Shown here in pieces: positions 27,801 through 35,764 of a stretch of DNA of 64,000 nt. Position 1 is the stretch's first letter; each line of letters starts with the position of its first letter. The notes under the pieces are model-generated. The model worked only from the letters and a program-made list of their open reading frames with translations, had not been told where the DNA came from and did no database searches. The stretch comes from Aggregatilinea lenta (GTDB taxonomy: Bacteria > Chloroflexota > Anaerolineae > Aggregatilineales > Aggregatilineaceae): the NCBI RefSeq assembly GCF_003569045.1, contig NZ_BFCB01000003.1, positions 2,046,001 through 2,110,000 on the forward strand. The letters run 5' to 3'. Both the position numbers and the translations under genes were made by a program.

Positions 27801-28279
27801 CCTTGCGCCTCATACACCTGTTGGCCGGTTCGACGGTGCGCGTGAATCGCGTTTAGTGTGTCGAGATCGTGGCGCGTGGGGTCGCTGGTAATCAGCTTTA
27901 GCTTGTCAACGCGCACATTGCTCTTGGTAGCATTGCCGACGAATCGGGGGTGCGCGAAGACGACCTCCCGATAATCGCGCGTTACGATCAGCAGCGCTGT
28001 GCCACCACGCTGGAGGGCATTCCAGGCCAGACCGCGCAACCGTGTTTGCCGGAGATCGCTGACCTCGTACAAGTAGACGGTGTGGTTGTCAAGATTTGAT
28101 ACCAGATATGCGCGGTTGACTGAAGCGGCATCAACCTCGTCCAGTTCCAACTCGTCCAGATCCGCGCCCTCAAAAGGCTGGGGATCATAGACGTCGTAGC
28201 CCAGAACACGAAACAGCTCGTGAACGTCTTCGGCAGAATGCAGAGCAAGGTGCTGAAGCCCGAGAGAAACAATCGACAT
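24830..28279 (-). CDS. Eco57I/BREX-type adenine-specific DNA methyltransferase
   Basis: The 1149-residue protein has SAM motif I ALDPAVGSGSFLIGML near residue 433 and the amino-methylase motif IV NPPYVRM near residue 700, so it makes N6-methyladenine. The ~420-residue N-terminal region contains a helical FTQRLLGRLMFLYFLQRKGW, as in type IIG, PglX-like and type ISP methylases; I see no clear PD-(D/E)XK nuclease motif. The last ~250 residues resemble a target-recognition domain. It is the first gene of the leftward operon and probably protects host DNA while the PLD-SNF2 protein acts on unmodified DNA. Confidence 0.9.
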   Translation of the reverse strand: MSIVSLGLQHLALHSAEDVHELFRVLGYDVYDPQPFEGADLDELELDEVDAASVNRAYLVSNLDNHTVYLYEVSDLRQTRLRGLAWNALQRGGTALLIVTRDYREVVFAHPRFVGNATKSNVRVDKLKLITSDPTRHDLDTLNAIHAHRRTGQQVYEAQGEAFDAIKITNRFYKEYKDHYDRAREAIRRYNRGVPEFQNADQEDKLHAFTQRLLGRLMFLYFLQRKGWLGGHHRFLTDQFIDTVRRHAGEFGGDQETFYYYGEVLEPLFFETMNTRRPDNVTRWPGVRIPYLNGGLFDRGRDPEGMIILPDSLFDPHSSGGLLAFFNRYNFTVADDTPLEQDVAVDPEMLGKVFENMLEERDRGQTGSFYTPRTIVSYMCQEVLAGYLEESASIPRDTTRTQFDPDSSLGFTPDEAQRVMAALDTLTALDPAVGSGSFLIGMLQEIILLRRACASAQGIEVNPATVADWKEAIIRDTLYGVDIKPEAIEIAQLRLWLALVVDQTIDRARPLPNLDYKLMAGNSLIETIDGEPVLTESATALLTASFNGDWEAAESQLKMFEPNAMQMRMDLFESEKQTQHERVKLDALRAEFFRASPEERRQLRAEITAQERRIVFSSLKEKAEKAQETIDHLGRKAGQQNGHLERSDRRKLESATTKLARLTALQEDLRNPEAPLPFFLYRLHFSEVFAAKGGFDIVVANPPYVRMEAIKDQKPEFEAAYPDVYIGTADLYVYFFARGIQLLKPHGQLSYIAPNKWLRAGYGEKLRGFFANSVEIEQIIDFGHASVFKGADTFPCIVKFQKADGKPPLEMTTNVTQFPREEYKHWELRDFVEHQSYGVSTKRFSSTPWSLEMPEVERLMAKIQEAGVPLREYIGAEPYYGIKTGFNEAFLIDTATRNSLVEEDSACENIIKPYLRGQDIKRWTPEWAGLWMILLKSSENFHWPWSEAGKEAEQVFASTCPSLYQRLKPLEKKLRNRSDQGRYWWELRSCAYYSVFEQPKIMYQVIQYYAQYSCDMNGYLSNDKTFFLPNVDLYLLAVLNSPLMWWHNWRYLGHMKDEALNPAGAKMVDLPIAVPSDTLRNQVEPAVKQLINLSTELQTPEVEGERRHLEKQLSELVNQAYGLTPQELELLWRTAPQRMPDASPQNMEP

Positions 28280-29006
28280 GACTTGTCCTTAAACGCAGAG
28301 CAAATTACGGTAGATAGTGAAACGCTGGCCTACGTGGGCAAATGTCACTTTGCGACACTATGCGCGACATACCCTCATGTGGCCCGGTCAGTGGAACATG
28401 ACGCTGAAATGCAGCAGATGCCATGACTGGTAACGTGTGCTGCCTGGAAAAAGTGAAATGACAGTGATCAAACAGTGCCCCTGTATCCCGCTAGTTATCT
28501 ATGATACGCAAAACGCTGCGGGCTGCAATTAAGGATACAACGGTACACTTCTCCGGGGTCATGAAAGATCTGTGAATTTGCACGGCTTTGTTTCGACCCC
28601 AGGAGGTTGGAACCTGTCCTGCCTCTACTCGTATCAATCGGATCAGGCCGGCGTGCCAACGAGTCCAGAAAACCGGGAAAGTGAATTTTCGTGTGCAACA
28701 GAAGGACCAGGACGGCATGGGGAGTAGCGAGGAAGGCAATGTGGCCAGGGCCGATGATCTACGGTTTCCTCTACGGTTACCAATAACCGTAGTTTTCAGC
28801 CGTAAACGCCCTCAAATCCAGGCAAAAATCGCGCAATAACGCACTCACAGCGCCGCTCCCACTACTATGTATATAGGGAGAAGGGGCCGGATTTTTGTTT
28901 CAGTGATTTTTCGCACTTTTGAATTTTCCCCAACGAGTGTCCCAACTCTGCTATTCAGAGCCATCTCTTCATATATGCCAGGCTTCGGCCTGGGATCTGT
29001 ACCCAC
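28280..29006. other. Intergenic region upstream of the methylase operon
   Basis: About 730 bases without a convincing gene. The left part should carry the leftward promoter of the methylase operon. A hairpin-plus-T-run lies at 28771-28796. The right boundary is the orphan IS end at 29007. Short frames at 28491-28839 have improbable composition and no ribosome binding sites. Confidence 0.5.
28771..28796 (+). terminator. Hairpin followed by T residues
   Basis: CTACGGTTA (28771-28779) pairs with TAACCGTAG (28784-28792) across a four-base loop, followed by TTTT. It could terminate rightward transcription, although no rightward gene precedes it. A third CTACGGTT copy lies just upstream. Confidence 0.5.
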
Positions 29007-29052
29007 TGACCTGCCCCCAGAGTTTATACCACTCGTTAAGTTAGGCTCCGGG
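29007..29052 (-). mobile_element. Orphan end of an IS407-type element
   Basis: The 46 bases from TGACCTGCCCCCAGAGT onward match the complement of the right end of the IS at 13877-13923 with about four mismatches, including ACCACTCGTTAAGTTAG. There is no transposase. Similarity ends where hsdR-like sequence begins, so an IS insertion or deletion probably truncated hsdR. Confidence 0.85.
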
Positions 29053-29055
29053 CGG

Positions 29056-29669
29056 ACATGGCAAGCTGATATGGCATGTCCTTGGGGCCAAGACACTCGA
29101 TCTGATACACGAGAACATCCACGTTGAGGATGTGCGCGACGCTCGACACGCTAGTTATGGATGCAGATTTTGTCGAAGACTTACTGCTCAATCGCAATCC
29201 CATCAAGGCCAAAGTGCTTGAGATCAAACTGATAGCACGGCTGCGCAAGCATGGGAATAATCCGATCTTTATCAAGCTCGGAGAGCGACTCGAAGATCTA
29301 AAGAGCAAATATGAAAAGGGGCTGGTCACCAGCATCGAGTTTCTAAAGATGCTGCTCCAAATCGCCCGCGATACGGTGCTTGCCGAAAAGAGGGTGGCGC
29401 CGAAACCTGATCCAGAGGAACAAGGACAAGCCGCGCTAACGGAGCTGTTCAACTCGATCCGTAGTGAACGAACCCCGGTTATGGTTGAGCGTATCGTTGC
29501 TGATATTGACGAGATTGTGCGAATCACGCGTTTCCCTGGTTGGCAGAGCACTCGCCAGGGGGAACGCGAGGTCAGAACGGTAATGCGACAAGCTTTGTCA
29601 AAATATGATCTGCATCGCGATCAGGAATTGTTCGATAAGGCTTATAGCTACATCGCCGAATACTGCTAA
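29056..29669 (+). pseudogene. 3' remnant of a type I restriction endonuclease gene (hsdR)
   Basis: The region encodes the C-terminal DUF3387 part of HsdR. One frame gives GKLIWHVLGAKTLDLIHENI and HVEDVRDA (29056 to about 29130). A second frame gives LDTLVMDADFVEDLL, KAKVLEIKLIARLRKHGNN, MVERIVADIDEIVRITRFPG and DQELFDKAYSYIAEYC to the stop at 29669. The two frames join as one protein if two bases are missing near 29130. Full HsdR proteins have several hundred more N-terminal residues with helicase and nuclease domains. No hsdM or hsdS is present. The piece starts at the orphan IS end. Confidence 0.85.
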
Positions 29670-29703
29670 GGGGCTCAGGATCTAGTGAAGCGGAGATAAG
29701 CGA

Positions 29704-32700
29704 CTAGCAAGGTGAAACGACAGAGCGTACCTGCTGCGCAAGTAAACTCACCGCTCCCCCACTCCGCTGGACCACACCGCGTACCATCAACAACGGTGAT
29801 TCCCGAATGATCCGTCGATACTCCGCATAGATTGGTGGTTTCACCACGACATCCACTAGGCCATCCTCGTCTTCAAGCGCGATGAAATGCACACCTTTCG
29901 CAGTAGGTGGAGCCTGATGCACGACTATTTGCCCGGCTATTGTGACGAGCTGCCCCGTCTTACAGCGGCGAAACTCCATGCTAGTCAGCACATTGTGTTC
30001 TGTCAGCCAGCTTCGGTAAAGGGATACAGCATGGGTGTCGGTAGACAGCCCCATTACACTGTATTCGAAGGCCAACTTCTCACCAGCTTCCAGCTCTGGT
30101 AGCGAGATGTCATCGTCAGGGTACGATAGGTTCAGTTTATCCACCGGATATGAAAGCTTGCCTAGCTCCCACACAAGCTTGCGACGCGGAATCCTCCAGC
30201 GGTCAAACGCACCAGAAAGAATCAGGTTTTCCACGATGCGCGGCGGTAACCGCGTTCGGCGACATAGATCCCTCAAATCCACAAAGACTGATTCCGCTCT
30301 TGCCTTGATCAGCCGTGCCGCTCCACTCTCCCCAACCGACTTGACATAGTTGAAGCCTAGTCGGACATGCTTGCCTTCGAGTATGCACCGAGCCTCACTT
30401 GCCACGATATCAACGGGAAGCACGGTAACACCGTGTCGCTCAGCATCGTGGATAAGAACACTCGGACTCCAAAACCCCATAGGTTGGTTATTTAGAAGCC
30501 CCACCAGAAGAGCGGCAAGCCAGTTGCGCTTAAGCCAGGCAGACTTATAGACGAGGGTCGCAAATGCCGCAGCGTGGGATTTCGGGAACGAATAGCTACC
30601 AAACGCTACCAAAGCCTCGAAGACCTCTTCGGCGATAGTTACTGGCACCCCTTTTCGTTGTGCCCCTTCAATGAAGGAGGTTCTGAAGGTAGCGACGGCC
30701 TCTTCGCTGCGCTTCGAGCCGAGTGCTCGACGTAGCAGCTCGCCTTGACCACCGGTGAAACCCGCTAAGTCTCTGGCGACCATCAGCACCTGTTCCTGAT
30801 AGACTACTACGCCTAGCGTTTCGCTGAGAGCATTTTCCAGCCGGGGATGAGCATAGGTAACTGGTTCTAACCCATCCCGGCGGCGCAAAAAGGGGTGCAC
30901 CATATTGCCCTGGATCGGTCCAGGCCGGATAAGTGAAATGGCAATAATGAGGTCAAGAAACGATTTTGGTTTGAGCCGGGGAAGAAGCATCGACTGTGCG
31001 CGGCTCTCGACCTGAAAGACACCGATTGTGTCTGCGCGGGATAGCATCGCATATAGCGCTGGATCGTCAAATCGCAGGCTATTGAGATCAGGACGCTGGC
31101 CAGTCTGCTGTTCGACTAGATCGACTGCTTCGGCTACGGCAGAAAGCATACGCAACCCAAGCAAATCTATCTTGACTAAACCGACTGCCTCCAATTCCTT
31201 TTTGTCCCACTGGACAACCATTCGTCCCGGCATAGTCGCCGGTTCAGTCGGCACATGCTCGATCAGCGGCGGTCCCATGATGACCATCGCGCCGTTGTGA
31301 ATGCCCAGATGTCTAGGATAACCGTCTATTTGGCGGCAGAGATCAAGCACCTGCTGCCATACTGGAGATTGGTATCCCTCCCCTATTGCTTGCTCCATGG
31401 TGTTTTCATCAGGCGTGCGAAGATCCAATGCTCTAGAGGCCTGTTCAAGCAAGTGTAAAGGTAGTCCCAGTACCTTACCGACATCACGCAAGGCGGAGCG
31501 AGCGCGAAACGTGATGAACGTGCAGGCCATCGCCGCATGAGTAGTGCCATAATGCTGGTAAACATATTGGATCACTTCTTCACGTCGCGCCGCATCGATA
31601 TCAAGGTCAATGTCGGGTGGAAGCTGGCGTTCTGGAGACAGAAAGCGCTCGAAGACGAGACCATGCTCGACCGGATCTATCGGCGTGATGCCTAGCAGAT
31701 AAGCGACCAGTGAACATGCTGCTGAGCCGCGCCCCTGACACAAGATGCGATGAGTGTGCGCGTATCGAACGATGTCCCACACGATCAAAAAGTAGTTAGC
31801 TAGTCCACCGCGCTCAATGATCGACAGCTCATGTTCCAGGCGTTGCTTAACAGGATCTGGAGGAGATGCATAGCATCTGGGCAAAGCCTGAACGCACAAG
31901 CGGCGCAGATGGCTTGTAGCGCTCATTCCATCTGGTGTGGGAAAGCTGGGGAGATCTTGGACACCGTAGCGCAGCACAAACTGGCATCGTTCCGCAATAC
32001 GCAGCGTGTTACGTAAGGCTTCGGGATATCGCGCAAAAAGCGGAGCCATTTGTCGGTTGGACTTGAGATAGTACTCGGAATTGGGGCGGCGTAGCCGACC
32101 CGCTTCATCCAAAGTGACATTCTGCCCGATACAAACCAGGACATCCTGTAAACGGTGGCCGTCACGAGTGGCATAGTGGACGTTGTTCGTCGCGACATAG
32201 CCCAGGCCCATCTCGTGAGCCAGGGCAATTTGTCGTTCAATCAGCCATTCATCAGTAGGCAAGAGGTGATGCTGCAATTCGATCCAAAGCCTATTCGACC
32301 CAAACAGGGCACGATACTGCCTGGCACTTGCCCGCGCTGCTTCCCAATCCCCTTTCAGAAGGGCAGTAACAATCGCACTGGAGCGACAGCCAGTGAGCGC
32401 AACCAATCCATCAGTGTGCCCCTCCAGCAATGACGAGGGAAGACTTGCAGATCCTTTCGGTGCATTCTGTCGGGCCTGGCTGATAAGCCAGCACAGGTTG
32501 TGCCATCCGGTGTTGTCTTCCACGAGCAGGGTCAGATGGGCACCCTCATCAAGCGTCAACTCGGCTCCGAAAATGGGATGGATATGATATTGCTCAGCAG
32601 CTTGAGCAAAGCGTACTGCGCCGTAGATGGCGTCATGATCTATCAACGCCAGTGCGGACATTCCGAGGCGTGCGGCTTCCTCCACCAATGCTTCAGGGGA

Positions 32701-32772
32701 AGATGCCCCATCCAATAGACTGTAGAACGAGTGGCAGTGAAGCTCAATGTAGTTCGCATCAGTCGTAGTCAC
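29704..32772 (-). CDS. dnaE2: Error-prone DNA polymerase III alpha subunit (DnaE2/ImuC)
   Basis: The 1022-residue protein starts with a PHP domain (ELHCHSFYSLLDGASSPEAL). The polymerase core has CQGRGSAACSLVAYLLGITP and LPPDIDLDIDA, where the catalytic aspartates lie, then FPKSHAAAFATLVY and a C-terminal OB fold (GQLVTIAGQIVVHQAP). Length and the neighbouring imuA and imuB genes mark it as DnaE2, the translesion polymerase of the SOS mutasome. It is the last gene of a leftward operon and overlaps the DUF6504 gene by 14 bases. Confidence 0.95.
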   Translation of the reverse strand: MTTTDANYIELHCHSFYSLLDGASSPEALVEEAARLGMSALALIDHDAIYGAVRFAQAAEQYHIHPIFGAELTLDEGAHLTLLVEDNTGWHNLCWLISQARQNAPKGSASLPSSLLEGHTDGLVALTGCRSSAIVTALLKGDWEAARASARQYRALFGSNRLWIELQHHLLPTDEWLIERQIALAHEMGLGYVATNNVHYATRDGHRLQDVLVCIGQNVTLDEAGRLRRPNSEYYLKSNRQMAPLFARYPEALRNTLRIAERCQFVLRYGVQDLPSFPTPDGMSATSHLRRLCVQALPRCYASPPDPVKQRLEHELSIIERGGLANYFLIVWDIVRYAHTHRILCQGRGSAACSLVAYLLGITPIDPVEHGLVFERFLSPERQLPPDIDLDIDAARREEVIQYVYQHYGTTHAAMACTFITFRARSALRDVGKVLGLPLHLLEQASRALDLRTPDENTMEQAIGEGYQSPVWQQVLDLCRQIDGYPRHLGIHNGAMVIMGPPLIEHVPTEPATMPGRMVVQWDKKELEAVGLVKIDLLGLRMLSAVAEAVDLVEQQTGQRPDLNSLRFDDPALYAMLSRADTIGVFQVESRAQSMLLPRLKPKSFLDLIIAISLIRPGPIQGNMVHPFLRRRDGLEPVTYAHPRLENALSETLGVVVYQEQVLMVARDLAGFTGGQGELLRRALGSKRSEEAVATFRTSFIEGAQRKGVPVTIAEEVFEALVAFGSYSFPKSHAAAFATLVYKSAWLKRNWLAALLVGLLNNQPMGFWSPSVLIHDAERHGVTVLPVDIVASEARCILEGKHVRLGFNYVKSVGESGAARLIKARAESVFVDLRDLCRRTRLPPRIVENLILSGAFDRWRIPRRKLVWELGKLSYPVDKLNLSYPDDDISLPELEAGEKLAFEYSVMGLSTDTHAVSLYRSWLTEHNVLTSMEFRRCKTGQLVTIAGQIVVHQAPPTAKGVHFIALEDEDGLVDVVVKPPIYAEYRRIIRESPLLMVRGVVQRSGGAVSLLAQQVRSVVSPC

Positions 32773-33013
32773 GCTGTAAATACCAATTCCCGGTATGCAA
32801 ATCTCGAAATAGGATCACCAGTCTGTTATCTCGCGTAATGAGTTTGAAGTACTCGCGCCATACCCGGTTATTCCACCAATCCTCATCCACGCGCCAGCGA
32901 GTCAGAACTTGCGCGACGACGTAACTATTACCTTGCTGGTTGAAGCTTAAAGGGGCATGTAGGTCATCCATATCAACCACAATGGATACCCCTGCCCGCC
33001 ACAAGTAGGTCAT
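32759..33013 (-). CDS. DUF6504-like small protein of the mutasome operon
   Basis: 84 residues, rich in W, R and D (VLTRWRVDEDWWNNRVWREY, then FKLITRDNRLVILFRDLHTG, ending NWYLQRDYD). Small proteins of this type (DUF6504) commonly sit between imuB and dnaE2. The start overlaps the imuB stop (ATGA) and the end overlaps the dnaE2 start, so translation is coupled. Its role is unknown. Confidence 0.75.
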   Translation of the reverse strand: MTYLWRAGVSIVVDMDDLHAPLSFNQQGNSYVVAQVLTRWRVDEDWWNNRVWREYFKLITRDNRLVILFRDLHTGNWYLQRDYD

Positions 33014-34352
33014 CGTCCCTTGGCCTTGTCCACCCGAAAACGACGTTCGGGTAACCGGTGGTGCTCGTCAGTCAACACGACCCGGTAAAAGTGTTCCTCA
33101 CCATGTCGCGAAATGAGGTCTTCTAGCACTTGCCGGAGATGCTCTTGGGGAACAGGTTGCCGGTCGAAGAAAGTCAACTGACGTGCCGCTGGTGGTCGAG
33201 TCAAGCTGAAAGAGAGAGTCACCTCAACGATATGATTCTGGACTGGCAGCGAATGCGCCAGGTCAAGGCAGGCTTCTACTAGCGAATGGGCACGCATGAC
33301 TGGTTCGCGCAAGACCAGCTCATTTTCCAGTACGATTTGGTTTTCAAGCGTGATGCTGAGATGAATGCGATTAGTTGCCCAGTTAGGAGCCTGCAACCCG
33401 GCAGCCAGGTGTTCCACCTTTACCGACAAAATATGATCGAACATCGCCCAGTTATCGACGGGACTCTCGAATTGATGTGTGAACATTTCTCGACGAGGTG
33501 GTTGGTACGGCTGCACTGGGCTGGTATCGCGACCTTGAAGTGCTCCTTGCTCAAGTCGCCCATCGCCGGTGGTTGGTACGGCTGCACTGGGCTGGTATCG
33601 CGACCGTTCGCTAGCCGATGCAAAATGCGACCTTGTGACCCAAAGCGACTAAACAGCGCAGCGACGGGTAGTTCCGCAATGTGTCCTAGTGTATGTAGAC
33701 CAAGCAGCGATAACTGACGCAGTGTTTCGCCATCTACCGGCAGCAATGCACTGCTGTAAGGTGCGAGGAAATCCCGTTCTCTCCCTTCAGGGACGAGCAG
33801 ACATTCGCTGGGCCTCAATGAAAACGCCGCCACACGCGCAGGAAACTTTCCGCTCGCAAATCCTACAGCCGGAGATATGTCAAGCATTCCCTGGACTGAA
33901 CGTTGAATCTCGGCGGATACCTCCTGCAGCGCCTCCTGGTTTAGCTTGCCGAGATCCAGATAACAGGTCGCTGAAGGGTGTTCATCCATTTGAGGTGCAA
34001 CCAGGTAAGCTGATATGATTCGTCGACGGCGCGCATCGGCATGCAGAATGAGCGTGTCCTCTGGCTCGATGTGGGTCGAGAAGCGGGTCAGCACCTCTAG
34101 CAGTCTTTCGAATTCTCGTTCGTAGTGGCTATGTCGTGCCGGGATAATCTGAAGATCCGAGCAGAGCGACTGGGCTTGACGCAATGACATTCCCGCACGG
34201 ACGCCCTGGTCTGCCGCCTCTATTGATACGCTGTACACGGATTGAGGAGCCTGAGGTGGTTCTCCAACCCCTATCGGTAGCCCACTTAGCTCAGAACGAT
34301 CCCGTTGCTCGATAGTCGCCGGAAAGTGAGGTAAACGGATGCAGGCAATCAT
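33010..34352 (-). pseudogene. imuB: imuB, Y-family polymerase homolog, frame broken by a 71-bp insertion
   Basis: The first part (from ATG 34352) is a Y-family polymerase-like protein: ACIRLPHFPATIEQRDRSEL, then GVRAGMSLRQAQSLC and GLHTLGHIAELPVAALFSRF. At about 33605 the frame meets a 38-bp direct repeat separated by 33 bases, net 71 bases, and goes into a false C-terminus that stops at 33420. A second frame (33516 to 33010) supplies the true C-terminal region (PVDNWAMFDHILSVKVEHLA, then RLPERRFRVDKAKGR). Removing 71 bases joins them. ImuB is a catalytically inactive adaptor linking DnaE2 to the beta clamp, so the mutasome may be disabled unless this is an assembly artefact. Confidence 0.8.
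33497..33605. repeat. 38-bp direct repeat with 33-bp spacer inside imuB
   Basis: Positions 33497-33534 and 33568-33605 are identical (GGTGGTTGGTACGG to ATCGCGACC). The 71-base offset is not a multiple of three and breaks imuB. Confidence 0.92.
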
Positions 34353-34354
34353 GG

Positions 34355-35071
34355 TCAGATCGCATTAACGAAAGTGACAGGGAGTGAAATATGATGTCCG
34401 GTGGGTTTGGACGGTGATTTTTGAACGACGATCCGTGTTTCGCAGCCCTTGACGTCCCCTTCATCCCACAGCCAGCCGCGATGAACGAATAATAGACGTA
34501 GGACAATATATGGCGACAGGATATCTGCTGAGAGGTTGCCCGAATCTGGTGTGATGTGACTCAGGAAGATGACAGCACTCGAGCTGGTATACGCGGCTTG
34601 TTTGAGCTGACGTAGCACAGATGCGAACTGTCCACTGCGGGCATTGATCAAGGATTCCGCGTGATCCACGATGATCAGTGGCGCATTCCCCTGTTTGACC
34701 AGATCAAGGAGGATATCCAATGCTTGTTCAGGGCGAGCGCGTACGACCAGTAACTGATCCAGATGGATGCCACAACGGGAGGCGTAATATGGGTCCAGAG
34801 TCTCGCTTAAGTCAAAGTAAATCGGTGTCGCACATTGTGCTTGCGAATGACCGGCGAGACGCAATGCGACGGTGGTCATACCACAGGTGGGCCTACCGAC
34901 AAATTCAGTGAGCTTTCCACGCGGGATGCCGTTTATCCCAGTGAGAGCATCCAAGGCGGCATCGCCGGTAGACCATGCAGATAGCGGCTTTGAATCCGCT
35001 CTTGCCTGGTATAATGCCTGTGGTCCCCACTGCTGCTGAAGTGACAACATAACGTCATCAATGCGCGCCAC
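34355..35071 (-). CDS. imuA: ImuA-like RecA-fold protein
   Basis: From GTG 35071 (ribosome binding site AAAGGGGA) the product is 238 residues with a RecA-like core: GIPRGKLTEFVGRPTCGMTT, PIYFDLSETLDPYYASRCGI, APLIIVDHAESLI and AVIFLSHITPDSGN. The P-loop reads GRPTCGMTT, with methionine replacing the conserved lysine, so ATP use is doubtful. It leads the leftward imuA-imuB-DUF6504-dnaE2 operon; two bases separate it from imuB. A longer frame to 35155 lacks a ribosome binding site. Confidence 0.8.
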   Translation of the reverse strand: MARIDDVMLSLQQQWGPQALYQARADSKPLSAWSTGDAALDALTGINGIPRGKLTEFVGRPTCGMTTVALRLAGHSQAQCATPIYFDLSETLDPYYASRCGIHLDQLLVVRARPEQALDILLDLVKQGNAPLIIVDHAESLINARSGQFASVLRQLKQAAYTSSSAVIFLSHITPDSGNLSADILSPYIVLRLLFVHRGWLWDEGDVKGCETRIVVQKSPSKPTGHHISLPVTFVNAI

Positions 35072-35309
35072 GGTGTTTCCCCTTTTAGTACCCTGGTCCC
35101 TGTTATAGAACGTTCGTGCTATTGCATTATAGGATGCAATACCAAGTGAAAACAATAGAACAAGGAGGCAAGATGGTTAGGGAATTCAAACGCTTGGGGA
35201 AATTTAGCCGTTAGTGGTGACTGCAAGCGGCTAGGTGCAACATTCGTGGCACCGAACTGAGATTTCGGGAAAGATTCCGGAAGGAATGAGCTATCCCCTG
35301 CCAGAGCAG

Positions 35310-35699
35310 TTATTCCCCACCATAAGCTCTTTCCTGAAGCAGCTTCTGTGCAGCAAATTCCAACTCGTCCCAGAAAACGTCGTGCAAAAAATGATTTGTC
35401 ATGTTTTCTACAATGGAGGTCAGAGCGTCGTTGTTGAGTGCTGCGATAGCCTCTTCAGACAGATTGACCTGACGCAATGTATCAGGTGTCAGTAGTGGCT
35501 GTACTGATTCTGCTACAACCGACGGCAATGAATCTCTGTCCTCTTCTAGCAATCTGCGCAGCATAACTGCCGTAACTCGAACCTTATCTTCTGACGGCAG
35601 CCTCCCCCACTCTTTGAGAATCTCCATCTTCTGAGCAGCGATACCAGCATCAGGTAATGGTTGCAGATCGTGTTCTCTCACTAAGAGCAGCTTATACAT
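35310..35699 (-). CDS. Unknown helical protein, paralog of the gene at 45979
   Basis: The 129-residue protein is soluble and helical. Its central part (EILKEWGRLPSEDKVRVTAV, then VNLSEEAIAALNNDALTSIV and HFLHDVFWDELEFAAQKLLQ) aligns along its length with the gene at 45979 (SILMQWDRLPSDHQASMALV, IGLTDEEIGQLDETNHRNI, HWLTDWFWQELEYQTRQVLE). No known domain is recognised. It is divergent from the primase gene, and the two paralogs roughly flank the plasmid-like region. Confidence 0.65.
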   Translation of the reverse strand: MYKLLLVREHDLQPLPDAGIAAQKMEILKEWGRLPSEDKVRVTAVMLRRLLEEDRDSLPSVVAESVQPLLTPDTLRQVNLSEEAIAALNNDALTSIVENMTNHFLHDVFWDELEFAAQKLLQERAYGGE

Positions 35700-35764
35700 T
35701 CAGACAGCGGATGGCAAGCAGTCACATCTGAGATCGGATGGCTCTCCCCCGTCTATAATGAACC

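Noticed and set aside
31028-33717. Plus-strand frames opposite dnaE2 and imuB
   Set aside because: All are antisense to the mutasome operon and lack ribosome binding sites.
35108-35115. GAACGTTC upstream of imuA as a LexA box
   Set aside because: The half-sites are adjacent, without the four-base spacer of the Gram-positive type consensus; too weak alone.
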